From positions 3,343,001 to 3,407,000 of the forward strand of contig NZ_CP036132.1 of NCBI RefSeq assembly GCF_018742245.1: a stretch of 64,000 nucleotides of DNA, in the 5' to 3' direction. The DNA comes from Bacillus mycoides. GTDB lineage: Bacteria > Bacillota > Bacilli > Bacillales > Bacillaceae_G. How positions within the stretch are numbered: position 1 is the stretch's first letter; the number at the start of each line of letters is the position of its first letter. Made by a program: the position numbers and the translations under genes. The notes under the pieces are model-generated. The model was not told the origin of the DNA, made no database searches, and saw only the letters and a program-made list of their open reading frames with translations. Of the stretch, positions 57,583 through 64,000 are shown piece after piece.

Positions 57583-59166
57583 TTGAATCAAAATCAAATT
57601 GTAACTTTAAACATCTTATTAACAAGCGATATACATGGTACTGTTTATCCAATTCACTACCAAGATAACTCCCCAGCTGAAATTGGTTTAGCTAAAATTT
57701 CTATACTTATAAAAAAAGAACGTTCCCAAAATACAAACGTTCTCTTAATTGATAACGGGGACTTCATACAAGGAACACCCTTTACTTATCATTACGCTAC
57801 ATATGAAAAAGATAAAAAAAATCCAATGTCTTTATTAGCAAACTATTTAAGTTATGATGCTGCAGTTATTGGAAATCATGAATTTAATTATGGAATGGAT
57901 GTATTAAATAATGCTATTTCTGCCGCAAATATCCCGTACCTATCAGCAAACATTTTAGATAAAAACAGAAAAGAACCTTATTTCGGGAAACCATATATAA
58001 TAAAACATATTGAATCAAATATAAAAATTGCTATTTTAGGGGTGACAACGCATTACATCCCCCATTGGGAACAAGCACATCATATTAAAGATTTACAATT
58101 TGAAGATGCATTTGAAACAACAAAAAAATGGGTTTCTTACATCCGCAAACATGAGAAACCAGATTTACTAGTCGTAGCCTATCACGGGGGATTTGAACGC
58201 GATTTACAAACTGGGGTACCGACTGAAGTTTTAACAGGTGAAAACCAAGGATATGCAATGTGCCATGAAATTGAAGGCATAGATATTTTACTAACAGGCC
58301 ACCAACACCGAGAAATCGCTCACACCGTGATTAATGGTGTAACAATTTTACAGACCGGATGCAATGGACACTCAGTTGGAAAAGTAACAGTAACATTCGA
58401 AAAAGCAGAACAAAAATGGGTGAAAAAAGAGAGTTATTCAGAGTTATTGCCCGTACAAGGAATTGCGGCAGACCAAGATGTTCTTTCCTTGGTTGCCGAT
58501 TATGAAGAGAAAACACAAAATTGGCTTGATCAACCTATTGGACTAATCTATGGGGACATGCAAATTTCAGATGCTATGCAAACTCGTTTGCAAGACCATC
58601 CTTTTATTGAATTCATAAATAAAATACAGATGGATATAGCTAATGTTTCAATTTCTTGCACAAGTTTGTTCCATAATACATCTCCAGGTTTCCCGAAACA
58701 TGTAACAATGCGTGACATCGTTTCTAATTATATTTATCCAAATACATTAAAAGTAATTAGAATAACCGGAGCGGATATAAAAGATGCTCTCGAACTCTCT
58801 GCTTCTTATTTCACATTAAAAGCAGATGGATCCATCATCGTAACCCCTACCTACATAGAACCAAAGCCGCAACACTATAATTACGATATGTGGGAAGGGA
58901 TTTCGTACGTATTAAACATTTCAAAACCAATTGGTGAGAGAGTAGAATCTTTACAGTATAAAGGCGCTCCCCTTAATAAAAATGAAGAATATGACGTTGT
59001 TATGAATAATTATCGCGCAAGTGGCGGAGGGAACTTCTTTATGTTTCAAAATAAGCTAGTAGTAAAAGACATACCAACAGATATGTCTGAACTTATCGCT
59101 AACTATATATTGAAGCACAAAAGGATAGAAGCAACAGTCAATCACAACTGGAAAGTTATTAAATAA
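57583..59166 (+). CDS. Cytoplasmic 5'-nucleotidase / 2',3'-cyclic phosphodiesterase
   Basis: A 527-residue protein with an N-terminal metallophosphatase domain (about 8-270; motifs TSDIHG, NGDFIQGTP, GNHEFNYG, TGHQHRE) and a C-terminal nucleotidase domain (about 330-490; NYRASGGGNFF). It would release phosphate from nucleotides or cyclic nucleotides. There is no signal peptide, unlike the secreted YfkN. TTG 57583 is the best start because AAAGGTGA lies 6 bases before it; the ATG at 57577 touches that site. The Pho box upstream suggests induction by phosphate starvation, with the divergent phn transporter. Confidence 0.9.
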   Translation: MNQNQIVTLNILLTSDIHGTVYPIHYQDNSPAEIGLAKISILIKKERSQNTNVLLIDNGDFIQGTPFTYHYATYEKDKKNPMSLLANYLSYDAAVIGNHEFNYGMDVLNNAISAANIPYLSANILDKNRKEPYFGKPYIIKHIESNIKIAILGVTTHYIPHWEQAHHIKDLQFEDAFETTKKWVSYIRKHEKPDLLVVAYHGGFERDLQTGVPTEVLTGENQGYAMCHEIEGIDILLTGHQHREIAHTVINGVTILQTGCNGHSVGKVTVTFEKAEQKWVKKESYSELLPVQGIAADQDVLSLVADYEEKTQNWLDQPIGLIYGDMQISDAMQTRLQDHPFIEFINKIQMDIANVSISCTSLFHNTSPGFPKHVTMRDIVSNYIYPNTLKVIRITGADIKDALELSASYFTLKADGSIIVTPTYIEPKPQHYNYDMWEGISYVLNISKPIGERVESLQYKGAPLNKNEEYDVVMNNYRASGGGNFFMFQNKLVVKDIPTDMSELIANYILKHKRIEATVNHNWKVIK

Positions 59167-59183
59167 CGATTTTAACAAATAAA

Positions 59184-59206
59184 AAAAGATGGGCTATGCC
59201 CATCTT

Positions 59207-59208
<2 letters not shown>
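59184..59208. terminator. Bidirectional terminator, 5'-nucleotidase / ynzC
   Basis: An 11-bp stem AAAAGATGGGC / GCCCATCTTTT, 3-base loop, overlapping the ynzC stop codon. Confidence 0.85.
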
Positions 59209-59464
<256 letters not shown>

Positions 59465-59491
59465 TCAAAACTGATTATTATCATACAATAG

Positions 59492-60178
<687 letters not shown>

Positions 60179-60208
60179 TTATAGTGTATCATAAATTTGC
60201 CTTTCGTT

Positions 60209-60222
60209 CGAACTTATGTTTG
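60209..60222. promoter_or_regulatory. LexA (SOS) box
   Basis: CGAACTTATGTTTG matches the Bacillus SOS box CGAAC-N4-GTTCG with one change. It lies in the 141-base gap between yneB and lexA and can control both. Confidence 0.75.
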
Positions 60223-60289
60223 TAGAATGTTTTTTCGCATGTTATACTTAATAATAAGAAAAATGAAAGAAAACGAGGTGTTAGAAAAC

Positions 60290-60904
60290 ATGGAAAAGTT
60301 AACGAAACGCCAGCAAGACATTCTCGACTTTATTAAGTTAAAAGTACAAGAAAAAGGATATCCACCTTCCGTACGTGAAATCGGTCAAGCAGTCGGCCTT
60401 GCTTCTAGTTCTACAGTGCACGGACATTTATCACGACTAGAAGAAAAAGGATATATTCGACGCGACCCAACAAAACCACGCGCAATTGAAATTTTAGGTG
60501 ACAACCGAATAGAAACACAGTCAGTAATTCAAGTTCCAATCGTCGGAAAAGTTACTGCCGGTTTACCGATTACAGCAGTCGAAAGTGTAGAAGATCACTT
60601 CCCACTTCCAGCTAGTATCGTTGCTGGAGCAGATCAAGTGTTTATGTTACGCATTTCTGGAGATAGCATGATTGACGCTGGTATCTTTGATGGTGATTTA
60701 GTTGTTGTTCGCCAACAACAGTCTGCATACAACGGTGAAATTGTAGTTGCTTTAACAGAAGATAACGAAGCAACTGTTAAACGTTTCTATAAAGAAAAAG
60801 ATCATTTCCGTCTACAACCGGAAAACTCTTCACTAGAACCTATCATTTTAAAACAAGTGTCAGTTATCGGAAAAGTAATTGGCGTATATCGTGATTTACA
60901 TTAA
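60290..60904 (+). CDS. lexA: SOS repressor LexA
   Basis: A 204-residue repressor with an N-terminal winged helix ([20 protein letters not shown], then [13 protein letters not shown]), the self-cleavage site Ala-Gly in VTAGLP, and the catalytic Ser in ISGDSM and Lys in ATVKRFY. With RecA it cuts itself after DNA damage and frees the SOS genes. The start is ATG 60290 after GAGGTG. The locus lacks a yneA gene between lexA and yneB. Confidence 0.97.
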   Translation: MEKLTKRQQDILDFIKLKVQEKGYPPSVREIGQAVGLASSSTVHGHLSRLEEKGYIRRDPTKPRAIEILGDNRIETQSVIQVPIVGKVTAGLPITAVESVEDHFPLPASIVAGADQVFMLRISGDSMIDAGIFDGDLVVVRQQQSAYNGEIVVALTEDNEATVKRFYKEKDHFRLQPENSSLEPIILKQVSVIGKVIGVYRDLH

Positions 60905-60911
60905 AAATAAT

Positions 60912-60958
60912 AAAAAGAAGATAATTCCCTTATTTATATAGGTAATTATCTTCTTTTT
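60912..60958 (+). terminator. Terminator after lexA
   Basis: A 15-bp stem AAAAAGAAGATAATT / AATTATCTTCTTTTT with a 17-base loop. Confidence 0.82.
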
Positions 60959-61007
60959 ATATTTTGATAGATTTCCGTTCATTCAAAAGAATGCGTTTCA
61001 CTAATTA

Positions 61008-61811
61008 TTAACGCGTTTCAATAGTAACATCTCCAGCAGCGGTTTTACCGCTAATCTTTTTACTACCATTACCAATCGTTATAGTTTTATTGTCTTCATT
61101 AAAAATTGTCACGTCTCCAGCAGCGGTTTGCCCAGTTATAACTGCATCTTGTGGTTTTTCCAATAAAGTAATGTCTACATCTCCAGCAGTTGAACTTGCC
61201 TCTAAATCATATTTAGAATCATGATCAATAATATCTATATCCCCACTAGCCGTTTTTGCTGTTACTTTCCCTATTACTTTTTTAAAATTCACCTCACCAG
61301 CTTTTGTAGACCCCTCCACACTCTTTGCTGTTACATGTTTCAAATCCACTTCTCCGGCGAGTGTTTCAACACTTACGCGGTCACTTTTCACATTACTTAT
61401 TTCTATTTGTCCAGCGGATGAATTTACTTTTATCTCTTGATAAGAACGTTCTGGTACAAATATAGTCAATGTAGGCGTTTGAAATCCGAAATTGTAAAAG
61501 GAAAAATTAAATGAAACACCTTTTTCTATTTCCCCTATGACTTTTAATGTGTCACCATCTTCAGCAATACGAATCTCCTGTTTACTTACGTCTCCTGTTT
61601 GCTTTACATAAAAAGAGGAATCAGGAGATTTTTGGACAACAATATCTCCAGCATCTAACTTAACTTCCACATTTTTTAGCGTTTCGTTTTTAATAACTTC
61701 TTCCTTATTTCCTTTCTCTACAGTTTCTACTGCTTTCTTATATGTTTGTGAAATCCCTATTACTCCAATAATGATACAAGCGATAGCTACTAATAATATT
61801 TTTTTCATCAT
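61008..61811 (-). CDS. DUF4097 beta-helix-like exported protein
   Basis: A 267-residue protein with an N-terminal anchor or signal segment (about 4-22) and a long body of short beta strands with recurring 'AGDV' or 'AGEV' turns (e.g. SSAGQIEIS, TLAGEVDL, TKAGEVNF, TASGDIDI, TAAGDVTI twice). This is the DUF4097/LiaG/YvlB type of repeat, likely a small beta-helix on the outer face. In other Bacilli such genes sit with PadR and DUF1700 genes in envelope-stress operons; the same arrangement is found here. Function unproven. Confidence 0.88.
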   Translation of the reverse strand: MMKKILLVAIACIIIGVIGISQTYKKAVETVEKGNKEEVIKNETLKNVEVKLDAGDIVVQKSPDSSFYVKQTGDVSKQEIRIAEDGDTLKVIGEIEKGVSFNFSFYNFGFQTPTLTIFVPERSYQEIKVNSSAGQIEISNVKSDRVSVETLAGEVDLKHVTAKSVEGSTKAGEVNFKKVIGKVTAKTASGDIDIIDHDSKYDLEASSTAGDVDITLLEKPQDAVITGQTAAGDVTIFNEDNKTITIGNGSKKISGKTAAGDVTIETR

Positions 61812-62354
61812 CTACTCCCCTTTTATCATTTTGAAGTTCCATACTACATAGCGTACACATAATCTTTTAAACCACTTCGTACTATAATAAGCTACAATAC
61901 ATAACAACAAACCTACTCCAACAAACGTTATACTAACGAAAAGATCCAACCATATAAAAGTACCCATAAATACTTTTACAATAACGAAAAATGGTGTCAC
62001 TACACTAGCAATACCACCGACCCAAAAGGAAAATATAAAAGCTATAATTGCAATTAATGGGCCTAACACAATAATAAAATTAAACAAACTAAGTCCAACC
62101 GCTGCCATGACAGCTCTTGTTACATTCGAAGTCGATGGATCTTTTTTCATCTCATCAAAGCGATACAAAGCAAGCAAGTCTTTCGCAATTACTTTCGGAG
62201 AACCAAGTTCCTTTATTATTTCTGATTCAGTTTTCCCCTCTTCCATCCCAAACTGAAAGTGTTCTTCATAATCAAATAAAATATCTTGTCGCTCTTCTTC
62301 TGGTAACTTTCTAAGATGACTTGATAATTCTTTAAGAAACTGTTCTTTACTCAT
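61812..62354 (-). CDS. DUF1700 family membrane protein
   Basis: A 180-residue protein. The first 75 residues ([20 protein letters not shown], then [20 protein letters not shown]) form the DUF1700/HAAS soluble domain; the rest has about three membrane helices. The HAAS domain is often seen beside PadR regulators and is thought to act as their partner. The start is ATG 62354 after AGGGGTGG, overlapping the PadR gene by 8 bases. The DUF4097 gene follows right after the stop. Confidence 0.88.
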   Translation of the reverse strand: MSKEQFLKELSSHLRKLPEEERQDILFDYEEHFQFGMEEGKTESEIIKELGSPKVIAKDLLALYRFDEMKKDPSTSNVTRAVMAAVGLSLFNFIIVLGPLIAIIAFIFSFWVGGIASVVTPFFVIVKVFMGTFIWLDLFVSITFVGVGLLLCIVAYYSTKWFKRLCVRYVVWNFKMIKGE

Positions 62355-62670
62355 CCCATTCCACCCCTTCAATAATTTCTTGAACACCTCTAGCAAAATC
62401 ACGCCACTCTGTTACTAATAACGTAAGTTGCATCTCCCCTTGCTCTGTTAGTTGATAATATTTACGGGGCGGTCCTTCCGTGGATTCTTTTAAATATGTT
62501 TGAAAATATTCCTCTTTCGTTAAACGACGTAATAGCGGATATACAGAACCTTCCGATATTAAAAATTTATTTGAAATTTGCTGAACAAGTTCATAACCAT
62601 AACAATCCTTACGTTTTACAAGCGCCAATACACACAGTTCTAACACACCTTTTTTAAACTGAACGTTCAA
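62347..62670 (-). CDS. PadR family transcriptional regulator
   Basis: A 107-residue regulator with a winged helix ([20 protein letters not shown], recognition part [15 protein letters not shown], wing [17 protein letters not shown]) and a short C-terminal helix, the PadR subfamily 1 pattern. The start is TTG 62670, eight bases after AAAGGGGG. It is the first gene of PadR-DUF1700-DUF4097 and probably represses its own promoter, where paired GTAC sites are found. Confidence 0.92.
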   Translation of the reverse strand: MNVQFKKGVLELCVLALVKRKDCYGYELVQQISNKFLISEGSVYPLLRRLTKEEYFQTYLKESTEGPPRKYYQLTEQGEMQLTLLVTEWRDFARGVQEIIEGVEWDE

Positions 62671-62693
62671 GGACAATCCCCCTTTCTTATTTC

Positions 62694-62763
62694 AGTACTG
62701 TTCAATACATGGTACCTGTTATATCCATAATATACCACTCGGTACTGTTTATTGCAAGGTACT
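62694..62763 (-). promoter_or_regulatory. Promoter with paired RGTACY operators for the PadR operon
   Basis: Minus strand: TTGCAA (62757-62752), 17 bases, TATATT (62734-62729). Four copies of a GTAC-centred hexamer lie at 62694, 62711, 62741 and 62758; each pair is separated by exactly 17 bases. One pair brackets the -35 and one lies downstream of the -10. Confidence 0.7.
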
Positions 62764-62805
62764 AAATTATATTTATTTCCTAAATTTACAAAACACAAAT
62801 ATAAA

Positions 62806-62846
62806 AGCCCGAATAAGATCTGCTGTAACTGACCATTATCCGGGCT
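62806..62846 (-). terminator. Terminator after the right-edge ABC gene
   Basis: Stem AGCCCGAATAA / TTATCCGGGCT (one mismatch) with a 19-base loop and T-rich run on the minus strand. Confidence 0.72.
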
Positions 62847-62897
62847 ATCATTCAACTCGAATTACAATAATACAAGATTTCATTCAATCTTTCTCCT

Positions 62898-64000
62898 CTA
62901 TGAACCCACTTCTACTTGTTTACCTAATAAATTACGAAAGACACCTTTTCTCTCTTGAGCGAGTTGGTTAAATGCTCCTCGTTGAACGACCTCTCCCTTA
63001 TCTAGTACGATGACTTGATCAGCATTACGTATCGTTGATAAACGATGTGCAATTACGATAATAGTCATCTGGCCCTTTAATTTTTCTAATGCACTTTGAA
63101 TTAGCGCTTCGTTTTCTGTATCTAACGAACTTGTTGCCTCGTCTAAAATTAAAATAGAGGGTTTTCGTAATATCGCTCGCGCCAATACTAAACGTTGCCT
63201 CTCTCCGCCCGAAAGCCTAACTCCTCTATCCCCAATAAAAGTATCAAGCCCTTTTGGTAGCATTCGTACAAATTCAGCAGCAGCAGCAAAATCTAATGCA
63301 GCCCAAATTTGTTCTTCACTTGCATTCGGCTCAATCATCAATAAATTTTCTCTTATGCTTGCATTAAATAAGAATGGATCCTGCTGAACATAGCTAATAG
63401 ATTTCCTTAAAGCCAATAAATTATCACTTGTAATAGTCGAATCATCTAGTAATACCTTTCCTTTTTCCGGATGAACAAGTCCCATTAAAATATCAATTAA
63501 TGTACTTTTTCCGGCACCGGATCGTCCAACAATCGCTGTCATACAATTGGTTGGGATTTGCAAATTAATATTTTGAAGAGCATATACAGGTTCGTTTTGA
63601 TTGTAACGGAAATATACGTTTCGGCATTCAATCCCTTTTTTTATAGACATTGGTTTTACATATTTATAGCATTGTTCTATATCTTGTAATTCCTCTGCTT
63701 TCTTACATTCCTCTTGTAATTCTATTAAAGACTTAAAAGCAGGAATACTTGCAGCTAGTTGCTCAAGATTGGATTGAATGCTTGTAAATCTTGGCCATAG
63801 CCTAGAAAAAATAAGAATAATTAATAATAATTGTCCTGGCTGAGCTTGGAATAGTTTTATAGATGTAAAAATAAGAAATGCAATTAAAATAGACGATGCA
63901 ATTTTATAAAAAAGTTGCGAACTATTTTTTAGTTTCATAAATGCTAATTGTTCTTGCTCTATCCTTTGGCACCAAGTATGTAACCATGTATATCTAGATT
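62898..64000 (-). CDS. ABC exporter (permease-ATPase fusion), cut by window edge
   Basis: The frame is open to the right edge (upstream codons read WCQRIEQEQLAF before the internal Met at 63938), so the gene continues outside. Visible are the last membrane helices (IASSILIAFLIFTSIKLF, then LLLIILIFSRLW) and a full ATPase with Walker [14 protein letters not shown], signature VRLSGGERQRLVLARAI and Walker B ILILDEATSSLD. It is a multidrug/lipid/peptide-type half-transporter; the substrate is not known. Confidence 0.88.
   Translation of the reverse strand, partial: SRYTWLHTWCQRIEQEQLAFMKLKNSSQLFYKIASSILIAFLIFTSIKLFQAQPGQLLLIILIFSRLWPRFTSIQSNLEQLAASIPAFKSLIELQEECKKAEELQDIEQCYKYVKPMSIKKGIECRNVYFRYNQNEPVYALQNINLQIPTNCMTAIVGRSGAGKSTLIDILMGLVHPEKGKVLLDDSTITSDNLLALRKSISYVQQDPFLFNASIRENLLMIEPNASEEQIWAALDFAAAAEFVRMLPKGLDTFIGDRGVRLSGGERQRLVLARAILRKPSILILDEATSSLDTENEALIQSALEKLKGQMTIIVIAHRLSTIRNADQVIVLDKGEVVQRGAFNQLAQERKGVFRNLLGKQVEVGS

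Overview
The window is chromosomal DNA of an endospore-forming, low-GC firmicute and almost certainly a member of the Bacillus cereus group. The evidence is the small acid-soluble spore protein SspP, a CotM-like coat protein, SirA (the sporulation inhibitor of replication), a bcr1 repeat element (known only from the B. cereus group), and blocks of B. subtilis-like gene order. Those blocks are lexA-yneB-ynzC, tkt-sirA-yneF, ccdA-ccdC-yneK and cotM-sspP. In B. subtilis they are nearly contiguous. Here they are pushed apart by accessory operons. No prophage, CRISPR array, rRNA or tRNA was seen.

Layout. 0-5 kb: spore genes (sspP, cotM), an MFS exporter and an AlaX-type tRNA editing protein. 5-10 kb: a bioY-yhfT-yhfS operon behind two BirA-like operators, and a fatty acyl-CoA ligase. 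10-18 kb: two GNAT acetyltransferases, a bcr1 repeat, a CsbD-like stress protein, an amidase, a PP2C phosphatase, a YitT membrane protein and a soluble PAS histidine kinase. 18-23 kb: an electrophile-stress cluster with mhqD, a remnant of mhqO behind a consensus promoter with three MhqR-like boxes, a glutamate synthase-like flavoprotein and an old-yellow-enzyme reductase. 23-29.7 kb: the histidine utilisation operon hutPHUIG, with a cre-overlapped promoter and a HutP-type antiterminator. 30-43 kb: small metabolic and transport genes, ccdA/ccdC/yneK, an ABC-2 exporter and the cidR/cidAB locus. Two genes here are broken: a lipoprotein (in-frame stop) and a NUDIX hydrolase (frameshift). 43-51 kb: two very small genes, a NERD protein, a GH25 lysozyme next to a decayed bcr1 copy, and a heterodimeric multidrug ABC exporter. 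51-61 kb: yneF, sirA and tkt, a phnDCEE phosphonate-type transporter divergent from a 5'-nucleotidase with a Pho box, then ynzC, yneB and lexA with an SOS box. 61-64 kb: a PadR / DUF1700 / DUF4097 operon with paired operators, and an ABC exporter cut by the window edge.

Most genes look intact, with strong ribosome binding sites and clear intrinsic terminators, many shared by convergent genes. The least ordinary parts are the control regions (MhqR-like, BirA-like, Pho, PadR, SOS, cre/HutP) and the small or decaying pieces between operons. Everything below comes from reading the sequence. No homology search was run, so family names rest on motifs, length and gene order.
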